Source: Enchytraeus crypticus
Lineage: Eukaryota > Annelida > Clitellata > Enchytraeida > Enchytraeidae
Length of the DNA stretch: 64,000 nucleotides
Assembly: GCA_905160935.1 (NCBI GenBank)
Contig: CAJHZI010000493.1
Coordinates: 186,001 to 250,000 of the forward strand
Direction of reading: 5' to 3'
Part shown: in pieces, positions 1 to 10,005 of the stretch
Layout: the number at the start of each line of letters is the position of its first letter
How positions within the stretch are numbered: the first letter of the stretch is position 1
Translations under genes and position numbers: made by a program
The notes under the pieces: model-generated
Told to the model about the DNA's origin: nothing
The model's input: the letters and a program-made list of their open reading frames with translations, nothing else
Databases searched by the model: none

Positions 1-168
1 AGATTTTGATGACAGATCCTGAGGTGAATTGAACCCTCGTGGGTTCGAATCCCAGCCGCGATGATCTGAGAGTAAAATTGCGGACATTCACTTGACAGGT
101 TACACGGAAAATGGTCTAAATTGCCTAACGGTTTAAACATGTGGTATTAAAAAGTGATAGATATTGAG
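1..168 (+). repeat. tRNA-like SINE copy 1, cut by the window edge
   Basis: A polymerase III B-box-like sequence, GGTTCGAATCC, lies at 42-52. The same unit recurs reversed at 48355-48530 and, split by an insertion, at 44225-44530. Similarity to the 48.4-kb copy runs through the AAACATGTGGTATTAAAAAG stretch and stops near 168, which marks the border with the Polinton-like element. It is not a working tRNA gene because no cloverleaf can be drawn. Confidence 0.6.
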
Positions 169-512
169 CTTATAATATCTAAACCTTGCCGTCTAGTTTC
201 TTCTTTACATCTCACTAGACCTCTAATTATATCTGCAAGTAATCGTGATGATCTATCATGTTTACCTTGTAAATCTGTTAACACTTGTTGAAACAAATCA
301 TCCGTTCTTGTAATCTGCTTACTGATAGTTAACTGTTGTGTATCTGTAATAGGTTTGTAGATTTCTTTTAGCTGTGTTTGTACATTTTGTTTAGCAATAA
401 CTTCATCATCAAATCTTTGCCTTAATTTTCTATTTTGAGTGGATACCTTCTTGAGCAATTCTTGATTTTCTCCATTCATCAACTCTTCTTTAAACCTTAC
501 TAATGAACTCAT
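147..512 (-). CDS. Coiled-coil protein of the Polinton-like element, C-terminus truncated
   Basis: The predicted protein of 121 residues is charged and helical, with heptad-like leucine spacing over about residues 5-90, so a coiled coil is likely. It starts 13 bases after the integrase stop, in the tight packing usual for these elements. The last residues are read from the neighbouring SINE (below about 168), so the natural C-terminus has been lost. I do not recognise a family. The context suggests a minor virion or accessory protein, which is inference. Confidence 0.45.
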   Translation of the reverse strand: MSSLVRFKEELMNGENQELLKKVSTQNRKLRQRFDDEVIAKQNVQTQLKEIYKPITDTQQLTISKQITRTDDLFQQVLTDLQGKHDRSSRLLADIIRGLVRCKEETRRQGLDIISSISITF

Positions 513-525
513 TTATTAACTATAT

Positions 526-1316
526 ATTTTTTTAAATGATGATAAATTCAATTCTTGCTTGTAGAAAGATCCAATAATATCTTCACCGTTCAAATATTTA
601 ATTGTATAGGTTATTGGAGATGTATTGATAATTTTAGATACAGTGAATATTTCTTCAGTCCAATTTGTTTCGTAACCTTTTGAAAATAATTTTTTATATT
701 TATAAATTCTAACTCTATCACCTATTTTAAATTTTGGTTTCTCTTCAGTAGGTTGTGGGATGTAATTAATTTGTGTTTATTTTCCAACTTTGATCCTTCA
801 GTTGGAGTCATTTTAATTGTTGAATGAATTGTATTATTATATTCATGAATCAGTTTAAGTAAAGCATCTAAATATTTATTACTCCCTATTTCAGTAAAAT
901 ATCTCCACATCTTTTCTTTAATAGTGCGATTAAATCTTTCAATAACAACAGCCTTACCTTCATTGAACGTTTGATATAACTCTATTTCATTATCAGTTCA
1001 GAATTTCTTAAATTCTTTGTTAATAAATTCCTTTCCTGCATCAGTCCATAATTTTTTAGGTTTTCTTTCTTTAAATAATTGTTGAAATAATTCAATCATT
1101 TGTTTACCTGTCTTAGCTTTTATCGGTATTGCCCAACCAAATTTAGAGAATACATCTATTACTGTGAGAATGTAATTAAATCCTTTATTTTGCTTTGCGT
1201 CTTGTCTCATATCAACTAAATCTGCTGACCATATATCATCTATATTATACACTATAACTTTTCTTCGTTTAAATTTCTTTATTATAGGTTTGTGTAATTC
1301 TTTGGCTTCCTCGATT
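526..1316 (-). pseudogene. Retroviral-type (rve) integrase of a Polinton/Maverick, broken
   Basis: This enzyme family inserts the linear element DNA into the host chromosome. The catalytic triad is visible: the first Asp in WSADLVDM, the second in LWTDAGKEF, and the Glu in VIERFNRT. A basic linker (KFKRRKVIV) precedes the core, as is typical of Maverick integrases, and an SH3-like tail (FKIGDRVRIYKYKK) follows. The gene is interrupted by an in-frame TGA at 998-1000 and by a frame change near 720. Its N-terminus runs into the overlapping phospholipase-like gene in another frame. Family assignment is firm; activity is excluded by the breaks. Confidence 0.85.
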
Positions 1317-1830
1317 TTGTTTTTTTTATTACTCCTAAACCTAATTTATATTTTGTAGCTATAATCGGTTTGATAACTGCTTTACCTAATTTTTCATTAA
1401 AATTCAAATCTTTAAGATGATCAAGTTCTTGTAACATCTTCTTATCTGCTTCACGCCTAGTTCCCTTTCCTAAATCAGAATCTCTATAAGCTAAATCATA
1501 TTTTAAACAAACTTCATCAACTTTATTTATAGGCTTTGACCATTCTTTTGGTGTGTCATCAGGATTTAATCTTTCTTCTAGCTTTGTATTTGGACCGCAG
1601 AAGGAATATTTTTTACCCTTCAGAGTTCTAAGATGAAATTCAATAGGTATTTTAGAAATTACAGATGAAACTATATCCCCTCCAGTTGTTGACTTGGATA
1701 TAAATCTATTCTTTTTAGATCCACAAATTTCACATTTTCCTTTAAGTATTGGTTTATTATTTTTAGTTACAGATTCAATTAAGTTTAAAGTTGAAGTTTT
1801 ACTTTTACATTTTAGACAATATATTTCCAT
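1282..1830 (-). CDS. Zinc-ribbon plus parvovirus-like phospholipase A2-type protein
   Basis: The 182-residue protein begins with a four-cysteine zinc ribbon (CLKCKSKT ... CEICGSKK), like small DUF5679-type ribbons. Residues about 75-140 resemble the secreted/parvoviral phospholipase A2 fold: a CGPNTKLEERL segment, then VDEVCLKYDLAYRD and a downstream EADKKM helix. In active enzymes the motif is His-Asp; here the residue before Asp is Tyr, so catalysis is doubtful. In virus-like elements such domains are thought to help membrane penetration. The 3' end overlaps the integrase frame and carries an A-rich run at the junction, so the two may have formed one polyprotein. Confidence 0.65.
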   Translation of the reverse strand: MEIYCLKCKSKTSTLNLIESVTKNNKPILKGKCEICGSKKNRFISKSTTGGDIVSSVISKIPIEFHLRTLKGKKYSFCGPNTKLEERLNPDDTPKEWSKPINKVDEVCLKYDLAYRDSDLGKGTRREADKKMLQELDHLKDLNFNEKLGKAVIKPIIATKYKLGLGVIKKTKSRKPKNYTNL

Positions 1831-1855
1831 TTAGTAAAGTAAAAAATTCCCATTG

Positions 1856-2136
1856 TTAATTTAATCGAATATATGATGAACTTGGATTATATCCAGAAAT
1901 CTGAGCGTATGTGTATTTAGAATTTTTTCTAACGGTGAATGAGAATTTATCTTTAGGGGAGTATAGAGAAATGTATGCAGCTATTAATTTAGTTGCGAAC
2001 ATTTCAAATTCTTCATTGATAAGGATGTTTGTACATGTGATAATATAAGTATCACCAAATTTAGTATTTATCGGCTTGTATCCAAGTAGGAATGATCAAT
2101 AGTTAGATCTGCGAGCTTCAGAAGTTGTGCGTCCAT
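1856..2136 (-). pseudogene. Small Polinton-associated protein, about 93 residues, one frame break
   Basis: An ATG at 2134-2136 opens a frame reading MDAQLLKLADLTIDHSY, which breaks near 2075. A second frame then continues to a TAA at 1856-1858 through segments such as GDTYIITCTNILI and YAQISGYNPSSSYI. The two halves look like one small mixed alpha/beta protein between the ATPase and the phospholipase-like gene. I do not recognise its family. It was called from position, direction and the complementary open halves. Confidence 0.4.
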
Positions 2137-2151
2137 TTATTATGTGAAAGA

Positions 2152-3074
2152 CTATATGAAAGCTTTTTCATGACGCTTCGATTTAATATGTTTGGCATGA
2201 CTAGAGCTTAACATTGTTAGGCTGCAAGCTCTACAAGTTTTTGTAGCTCTACGTATTCTATCTATAGGTTGTGATATTATACTTTCAACTATTTGTACAG
2301 GATTTTCAAGTTCTAATTGAAATCTATATTTTTCATTGATATTTGTTTTAGATTTATCTTTAACTAAATTTCCATATTTCTTAGACCATACTTGTTCACA
2401 TAACTGTCTAAATTTATTAATATCTTTAAAATCAACGCTTGCTCCAGAATCTCTATACAAATGATCAGTGTCCCCGGGATCTAGATTGAATAATATTAGA
2501 AAATTAGAATTTGATCTAATTGTATGTCTTGGTAAATGATAATAATTTTGAGAAATGTATATGCAATCGATATTATTATGTCTGCTTCTAGTAAAGAATG
2601 CACCAGGTGCCGATTGATTCTTATCTGTCATAATATCGTCAAATATTATTAGATTCTTGTCCTGTTTATCAAACTCTTTAGGATCTGGAATATCGGATGG
2701 ATCTTCATAATATTCGCAAGATATATCTCCTTTCTCCTCATCTTCTAATTCTTGCGCAAGTCCGGCCGCTATAACTTCCGGCTTTTCATCGCGTTCATTA
2801 ATCATAGAATTATGCATTAGGATTTCTGTTATATCAGACTTTGGTAATTTATTATCAAAGCCAGCTTTTAGTATTTGATATTCCGGTTGATGAATGATCT
2901 TCCAAATACATATAGTTTATTGTAATCTAACATATTTTCCTGAAGTAGCATCCGCATAAGTAAAGCCGTTTTCCCGGAACCTGATTGTCCGATTATTAAG
3001 CATCGGAATGACTCCGGAAATATATCGGAATGCTTCTTACTCTTCTTCGATATCCAATAATACTTCGCATCCAT
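2152..3074 (-). pseudogene. FtsK/HerA-type genome-packaging ATPase with C-terminal zinc finger
   Basis: The Walker A loop is GQSGSGKTALL (about residues 29-39) and Walker B is NLIIFDDIM, followed by a sensor-like ISQNYYHLP. These fit the A32/FtsK-HerA packaging ATPases of Polintons, adintoviruses and related DNA viruses, which pump DNA into the capsid. A C-terminal C2H2-like finger (CRAC ... HAKHIKSKRH) is attached. The reading frame shifts by one base near 2890, just after the Walker A half, so the copy is broken. It is transcribed with the integrase group. Confidence 0.85.
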
Positions 3075-3126
3075 TTATAAGTATGAACTCCACTTACAAT
3101 TATTTCAATAAATATTTACCTATTAC

Positions 3127-3372
3127 ATGAACGTAGAGTTTGGAAAGCAAAATATACTCGGTCCAAGATTTAGCGGTGGATCAGGATTTACTCCTAATAA
3201 ATTCACAAAACCTCCAGTTGTTATTTGTCAGTTAGTGAGATCAACTCGATATAGTCAGGATTGGGCTCTGCATATTTACCCGTGTAATATTACAAAAGAT
3301 AGTTTTCAATATTTTGTAGAAGGTCACTATAAACCTGGAGATCAATGTCACTGGGTAGCTATTGGTGATTAA
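3127..3372 (+). CDS. Small H-type-lectin-like protein
   Basis: This 81-residue protein has an intact frame from an ATG at 3127. It has a glycine-rich start (FSGGSGFTPNKF) and then a beta-rich part in which FTKPPVVICQL, WALHIYPCNIT and CHWVAIGD recall the strand pattern of H-type (discoidin/helix-pomatia) lectin domains, with the closing W-x-A-I-G. In a virus-like element such a domain could be part of a fibre or attachment protein. That role is inference; the resemblance is by eye. It is divergent from the ATPase gene, with about 50 bases between them for promoters. Confidence 0.45.
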   Translation: MNVEFGKQNILGPRFSGGSGFTPNKFTKPPVVICQLVRSTRYSQDWALHIYPCNITKDSFQYFVEGHYKPGDQCHWVAIGD

Positions 3373-3460
3373 TATGTCTTTAAAGTCATAACCTGTTGTA
3401 ATTTAGATCTTCCCCTCTTTTCTAGAGGTAGATAAGATTTAATTGTAACATTAGATGTAG

Positions 3461-3672
3461 TCATTTATTAGCGATGGAATTTTGGAAATGTTTATTGGAC
3501 TCAATATGTCTAGAGTAATTATGAAGGGTCATGGTTTTATCACAAATTTCACAGTAATATTTTTTAGTTGCATATTTCTTTACAGCTCTTATTTTAGATT
3601 GTTGTCTCTCTTCCTCTGTATCATACTTTTTAACTCTTCGGCTTAAATCTCAACTAAAATAGTTGCCTCCAT
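3461..3672 (-). pseudogene. Short C2H2 zinc-finger protein, damaged N-terminus
   Basis: The frame ending in the TGA at 3461-3463 encodes one clear C2H2 finger, CEICDKTMTL followed by HNYSRHIESNKH, preceded by a basic stretch with RAVKKYATKK. The likely ATG is at 3670-3672, but a frame change and an in-frame stop lie between it and the finger. Single-finger proteins of this sort are common small genes in Polintons and adintoviruses. Function is unknown; nucleic-acid binding is expected from the fold. Confidence 0.5.
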
Positions 3673-3731
3673 TTATTTAGTAATTTATTTAACGAAAGAA
3701 AAATTCCTTTATATAATCTTTTACCTAATAA

Positions 3732-4897
3732 ATGAAGCTGACAAAAGATGAGTTAGAAAAGCTAAAGTTATTTGATAATTTAACTATGAACAAGGTTGAA
3801 GGTGAATTAGGACGTAAAATAACAAATGATGAATTTAATAATATTATGGGTCTTGCTTCGACATTTTCAAATGATACGAAAAAGGTTCAAGCACTAAAAG
3901 TTTGAAATCCAGATACGAAAAGATTAATAAAAGTAGATAGTCGCATACATAAAAAGTTATGTAAGAAATAAGCTTATGATAGTGAAAAATATATTTATTG
4001 GTTTTGAACATGTAGATGATAAACCTAAATCTAATACAAAAAGTTCGAAATCCAGATACGAAAAGATTAATAAAAGTAGCTAGTCGCATACATAAAAAGT
4101 TATGTAAGAAATATGCTTATGATAGAGTGAAAAATATATTTATTGGTTTTGAACATGTAGATGATAAACAAAAATCTAATATAACAGTTACTAGTCCTTT
4201 AACTAAAAAGAAGATTCAAGTAGATGGTAAGAGATTTAAAACTTTGGAAAAAATGGGATATATTTATTATCAACCAAGGAATGTGTTCATTATTCCTAGG
4301 GGTATGACAAAATTGAGAATTAATACAGAAAGTAAAAGAAATATTGATATAAGCGGTAAAGTATTTAATCCTGAAAGTAGAAGAAATATTAATGTAGGTG
4401 GTGAAGTATTTAAATCTTTACTGAAAAAAAATTATATATACGATAAAGAAAAAAATATACTCATTTCCAAAGAAGAAGAAGATAAAGCAATATTAGATGG
4501 ATCATATTGGATATTTAATGAATCAGATTCAGATGCAAAAATTCAAAAGATGATAGCTAAAGAAAGAAGTATTTATGGAGAGGAAAATGTAAGTAAATAT
4601 TTAAAATTATACTATTTCAATTACATAAATTCTTTGAAGAAAATTTACGATAGTTTTGATAAAATATATTATGAAGAAAATAATGCAATAAAATTAAATA
4701 TTAGCTTTGGTTATATAACTAGTAAGGATGGAGAGATAAGACTCTATACACCTGGAAAAAATCACTTCTATTTTAATAACTTAGTAACAGTTAAGAATCT
4801 AGATGACCTTAAGCAATTAAAAGAAAGTGTAACTGGAGATAAAATCTTTGAGTATTTAGAACATAAACTTGAAGATTCACACGTAGAGTTAATTTGA
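3732..4897 (+). pseudogene. Repeat-motif protein upstream of the DNA polymerase
   Basis: An ATG at 3732 opens a 57-codon stretch closed by TGA at 3903-3905. A 143-bp duplication follows, then a long open frame to 4897. The long part repeats a motif of the type NPxTxRxIxVxGxxFxxL (NPDTKRLIKV, SPLTKKKIQV, NTESKRNIDI, NPESRRNINV). This recalls the viral two-cysteine-adaptor repeat but lacks the cysteines. It ends nine bases before the polymerase ATG and may have been part of the same transcription unit. The same motif reappears inside the polymerase near 5590. Function unknown. Confidence 0.5.
3904..4189 (+). repeat. Tandem duplication, 143-bp period
   Basis: The stretch starting GAAATCCAGATACGAAAAG at 3904 recurs at 4047. 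The two copies differ by scattered substitutions and small indels. The first copy carries the stops; the second continues into the long open frame. It explains the broken N-terminus of the overlapping gene. Confidence 0.85.
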
Positions 4898-4906
4898 TTA
4901 TATTCA

Positions 4907-7900
4907 ATGGCTGTGGATATAACTAGATTAGATTTCCCGATAGGTGGTAATGTTATATTACCAGACTACATTAATAATTGTATGAGTATTGTTGGATTAG
5001 CGGAAGTGGAAAATAATATGTGTTTTTGGGCATGTATGGCTTTAGTAGAAGGTTGTAGAAGAGATCGTTATAAATCAAAGGCTAAAGAATTATTTACAAA
5101 TTTTTATGGAAAATATAAACTCGATTATAAAGGATTTGATTATATTAATGAGTTAGATAAATATGAAGAAGTAAATAATAAGTATGCTATTAATATAGTT
5201 AGTTACTATGATGATGAAAGTATTGAGTATGTACGTAAATCACCATTCTGTTGTGATGAAAATAGGATGCCAGTATATTTAAATCTTTATCTAAATCATT
5301 TCTCATACATCACAGATTTACAAAAACTAGGAGGAAGTAAATTTGTATGCAGAAGATGTAACGGAAAGTTTAGAGATAATTATGATATGCAACGACATAT
5401 TGATACTTGTACTTTAGAACAAATAGATATATTTAATAAGTACCCAAAGTTATGGGAAAAGAAAAGAAATATAATTGTAGAGTTATCTGATTATTATGAT
5501 GTAGATGTAGACTATAAATATCCTTATATGATGGCGTTTGATTTGGAATCGCTTGTTCAGAAAATGAGACAACTAGTAGAGAGAGTAATAGTGAGAGATC
5601 CAGAAACTAAGAAAATGATTAAAATAGACAGCACCAGATTTAGAAGACTGGTTAAACACTATGCTTATGATGACCAAAACAAGGTATTTATTCCACTTGC
5701 AAAAGAAAAAGAAAGCAAATTAAGATATATTACTAGACATATACCAGTTTCAGTATCAATAGCAACTAATGTACCAGGGTTTAATTTGGAAGAAGAAGAA
5801 GAATTTATATTATCTCAAAGCCTAAGAGATTTAACTAAACTTATGTTTGAATATTTTGATAAAGTTGCAGCAAAGGCTAAAGAACTAATGTTTATTCAAA
5901 TGAAACCATTATTAGATCGTTTGGAAGGAAAAGATATAATCATATTGTTCTGCTATACCTATTGTAGGTTTTAATAGTGGGTTTTATGATATTAACTTAC
6001 TAACTAATGAAGGATTCATAAATGAAATATTAGCTAGAGATAAAACTCCTTTTGTTATTAAGGAAGGGAATAGATATAAAGCTATAAAAACGAATAATTT
6101 TATATTCCTAGATCAAATGAACTATTGTGCAGCAGGAACTAGTTTAAGTAAATTTATTAATGCTTATGATATTGATAAACATAAAGGATGGCTTCCATAT
6201 GAATGGTTTGATAGTTATGATAAGCTGGATTATCTAGTTAAGGATTTAAAAATAGAAGATTTCTATTCATCGTTAAAAGATGAAAAGATGAAAGAAAAAG
6301 ATTTTAATAAACTTATGGAAATATGTAAGGAAAATAATATAAAATTAGTTAAAGATTTATTAAAATGGTATAATAATTTAGATGTTAGACCAATGTTAAA
6401 AGCATGTTTAAAACAAAGGGAAATATATTATACATTTAAACTAGATATGTATAAAGATGCATTTTCACTTCCTGGTTTAGCTGAATACATTCTGTATCAG
6501 TGGCAAATAGTAGGGTTTGAAGAATATTTTTTAGAAGCAAAACCAGAAGACCTAATATGGAATCGTTTTAATCTAGATGATGATGAAATAGAGAGAAGAA
6601 TAAATAATTATAGAAGACAAGATGGAAAAAAGAAAAGAGATGCATCTAATAATGTAGCAGTTGAAGATGTTAGATATATATTACAAAGAGAAAAATATCG
6701 ATGTTATTATTGTTGGGAACCTTTATGTTTGAGTACTTGGTCTCTAGATAGAGTTGATTGCAAAAAAGGTCATGAGAAAGATAACTGTGTTGCAGCCTGC
6801 ATGAGTTGCAATAAAGCTAGATCAGATAAACTATTTAAAAAGTTTTATAGAAGTAAAGCATTACTAAGATGGCAAAAGGATCATTCTATGATATGGTTAT
6901 TTAGTGAAAAAATAAGGATGCTTTTATAAATTAAAACAAAATATAACTGGTGGCGCATCCATTGTATTTCATAGGTATCATGAAAAAGATAAAACGAAGA
7001 TTAGTAGAGTAAATTACAGTATAGCTAAAAAGGAATGGGGTTACAACAACGAAGTAGGGAAAGCAGTTAAGAAAATAGTTGGGTATGATGCAAATGCTCT
7101 ATATCTATATTGTATAGGTGAAGAAATGCCTTGTGGTATATTATGTTGGGAAAGAAATCATGGTTGGTCGAGGCTTCAAGAAAGACTTATGTATGATGGG
7201 TTTCTTGGATTTGTAGAAGTTGATATTGAAGTACCTGAAGATAAATGGAATTATTTAGTGAGATGTGTCCAATATTTCAAAATAGGGAGTATGATGAAAC
7301 TATATGTGGAGAATACACACAAGCTTTACTTGAGAAATTAGATTGAAAACCTACAAAAAGTAAAAAACTTATGGCCATATTAAAGGCAGAAAAGATATTA
7401 ATTAAATCTACCAGACTAAAATGGTTAATAGAGCATGGATGTGTTGTCACTAAGTTACATGGATTTATTGAAGCTAAGAGAGGAAGAGAACTGAAAGAAT
7501 TTATGGAATGGGTATCAGATGAAAGAAGAAAAGGAGATAGAGATACAAAATATGCAATAATTGCTGAAGGCGCAAAACTTGTTGGTAATGCTGGATTTGG
7601 AAGAACGAGTATGAATAAGAATAAGTTCAAAAAGGTGAAATATTGTACTGAAGTACAGTTTAACAGGGCTAAAAATGATGACTTTTATTACGGAGCAAAA
7701 GAATATAATGGAGTGTATGAAGTAACTAAAACTCCAAAAAAGTTAATCAGATTATGCCTATACAAATTGCTAGTAGTATATATGATGATTCAAAGTTAAG
7801 GATGTTACAGTTTTATTATGATTGTATAGATAAATATATTGATAGATCAGATTTCCAGTATATAGAGATGGATACAGATTCTGCTTATATGGCATTGACA

Positions 7901-8317
7901 GATAATTTTGAGAAGTTAATTAAACCAGAATTAAGGGATGAGTTTGAAAAGGAAAAACATAAATGGTTTGTAACAGATAAATATTCAAATAGAACTCCTG
8001 GATTATTTAAAGTAGAATATGAAGGTGATGGTATGGCAGCGTTATGTAGTAAAACATATTATGTATGGGGAAATAAAGATAAGGTTTCATCAAAAGGTAT
8101 TCAGAAAACAAAAACTTATAATAGTAATATAATAAATAAGGAAAAATATTTGAAATGTCTGTTTAAAGGTGAGGTTATTAATGGACTTAATAAAGGGTTT
8201 CGGTTTGATAAGAAAGAAATGAAAACACATGAACAGAATAAAGTAGGGTTATCTCCGTTATATACAAAAGGTGTTGTGATGGATGATGGTATTCATATTA
8301 GACCGATTGTATTCTAG
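4907..8317 (+). pseudogene. Protein-primed family B DNA polymerase (Polinton pPolB), broken
   Basis: This enzyme replicates the element from a terminal protein. The N-terminal part has an Asn-Cys-Phe-Trp segment (NNMCFWACM) and a later His (LNHFSYI), possibly an OTU-like fold, then a C2H2-like CRRCNGKF ... HIDTC. Exonuclease motif I is MAFDLES and motif II is VGFNSGFYD. Polymerase motif A is YDANALYLY, motif B AKLVGNAGFG and motif C EMDTDSAY. Frame breaks occur near 5955, 6930, 7275-7340 and 7755, so the gene is dead. An HNH nuclease lies between the exonuclease and the palm. Family assignment is secure from the three palm motifs. Confidence 0.9.
6662..6868 (+). other. HNH endonuclease domain inserted in pPolB
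   Basis: Within the polymerase frame a compact HNH module is readable: a CYYCWEPLC knuckle, the core SLDRVDCKKGH, then NCVAACMSCNKARSD. The Asp-Arg, His and Asn positions, plus the two CxxC pairs that hold zinc, match the HNH fold. It sits before palm motif A (about 7084). All key residues are present, so this domain was under selection until recently. Its job is unknown: it might nick DNA for replication or insertion, or be a parasitic homing module. Confidence 0.75.
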
Positions 8318-8406
8318 AGACTTTTGATCGATTTAGCTTGTATGAATAGGGATTAATATTTTATATATTTTATACTTTTGATCGGTTTAGCTTGTATGAA
8401 TAGGGA

Positions 8407-8470
<64 letters not shown>
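8318..8470. repeat. Short tandem duplication and (TA)n tract
   Basis: The phrase GATTTAGCTTGTATGAATAG, or with one base changed, occurs near 8331 and again near 8382. A TA dinucleotide run follows from about 8412 to 8470. This is the first non-coding DNA after the polymerase stop. Confidence 0.8.
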
Positions 8471-8474
<4 letters not shown>

Positions 8475-8565
8475 CTTTCTATCACATAGAAGTAGTATAC
8501 TATCCGGGATTACGCTACTATTTTGCATTTCTAGAACGATTTTTATAGTAGTTTATTTAGTATTT

Positions 8566-8842
8566 AATATTGGAACGAAATGTAGTGAACGAAAATATTG
8601 AAGAATTGATTTTTGAGATATTTTCCCTTGTCGTTTTACCACTGGTACTGGAATCCTAGTAGTATACTAATGTGGGATTCCAGTATTAGTGGTATATCGC
8701 AAGGGTAAATATCTCAATTATTTTATTCTTTAATATTGGAGCGAAATGTAGTGAGCGAAAATATTGAAGAATTGATTTTTGAGACATTTTTCCTTGTCGT
8801 TTTACCACTGGTACTGGAATCCCACATTAGTATACTACTGAT
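8566..8842. repeat. Nested direct and inverted repeats
   Basis: A unit of about 91 bases starting AATATTGG occurs at 8566-8656 and again at 8732-8823. Between them, 8672-8722 is the reverse complement of the second half of each unit. The arm at 8659-8722 therefore pairs with 8773-8842, and also with 8606-8656 around a short loop. It could be a Polinton terminal or origin region, or a separate small inverted-repeat element. The left end of the Polinton shows no match. Confidence 0.7.
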
Positions 8843-8991
8843 AGCAAAATAAACGAGGGAAAGGCCTCCACTAATATAACAGTGTATGAGAGAATTTAAT
8901 TAAAGTTACTCTTTATTATACATCAATAGCGAAGTCCGCACGGATGTTCAGTGGATCGGCATAGTTGCTTGCCTCTTTCAAGGGGGGAGTG

Positions 8992-10005
8992 TGTTGCGAT
9001 TTTCGGCTATAGACAGATTCGAACTCGAATCTTTGCGGCTTTTCGAGGTCTTACTGCGCGCTTATGTGAGACGCTATCGTGTAGGCCGTTAGGTCAAAGG
9101 AGTACATTAATAGAGGTGCCACTTGGCGGTTGCAGTTCTTCTCCCACAGATCGTTGTCTAGTCAAGACGTATGTGAGGTTTAGTTGTAGGCGGTTGATGG
9201 AAGTTGGGTAGAAACAGTCACATACGTTGAAGACTACTGTTGTGAAAGTAATATTGTTTGCTAGTTGTTAAGTATATTTAATAAACCTTAAAGGGAGATA
9301 ATAATTAAAACTCGTGTTAGTGTTATAAAATACTGATAAAATGCGATAAATAGGCTGACATAATCTAACAAGTGATCTAACATAAACCGCGTTCTCCAAA
9401 CGATATCCGTCGGAGTATTCGGTCACTGTCATCTCAGAAAACCTACTACGTGTAAGTACTCAATTATTGTCTCTTGGTCTCTACTAATTTAACACAATTC
9501 ACTTACGTTATACACCAAGTTTAATCGATAAAAGCTATGGACCTGTCATTCATAGACGTCGGAGCATATGAGGGGTTCACCCCTCAGTCAACGAACAGCC
9601 GCCCAACGTCAGCAACAGTACTTACTTAGGCAAACAAGGGCACACAGGAATAGGAGTCTGAACCTCCCCTACTGGAGGCTAACCTCTCCGCCAGAGAATC
9701 GCCAGGTGGTGCTGGCGACTTTAGCCAAGGTGAAGTAGCAGTCCCGTTTACACAAACATTATTTCCACGTAAGGTAGCTGTTAATGATGGTAGGCAGAAG
9801 CCTAAGATTCCGACGGTGTCGAGCAGCCTCGACCGCGCAGAGTCCGTCCTGGGAGAACCTCTCGACGGACTACTGCCAACCGCCTAGCGACAGCCGACTA
9901 CCGCCGGGCTGTTGATGATAGGCGCCCTAAAATCATGGCGAAAACCGCCAACCGACCGCCATCCGCCAACCTTCGTTAACGGCCGGCAGCGTATGATAAA
10001 AGCAG
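8992..10005 (+). mobile_element. LTR retrotransposon 5' module A (LTR, leader, gag-like start)
   Basis: An LTR-like stretch starts TGTTGCGA at 8992 and carries an AATAAA at 9280-9285. It runs to about 9395, where a conserved leader begins. A gag-like frame opens at 9537-9539 (MDLSFIDVGAYEGF) and is soon broken. Homologous modules lie at 30190 and 31913, and a related one at 28660. No protease, reverse transcriptase or second LTR is seen. Class is inferred from layout; no pol gene confirms it. Confidence 0.6.

Noticed and set aside
30..65. tRNA gene suggested by the GGTTCGAATCC box
   Set aside because: No acceptor or anticodon arm pairs, and the same sequence is repeated elsewhere with flanks of a SINE.
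8951..9211. 86-codon plus-strand frame at the start of LTR module A
   Set aside because: It lies within the LTR and is not kept in modules B and C.
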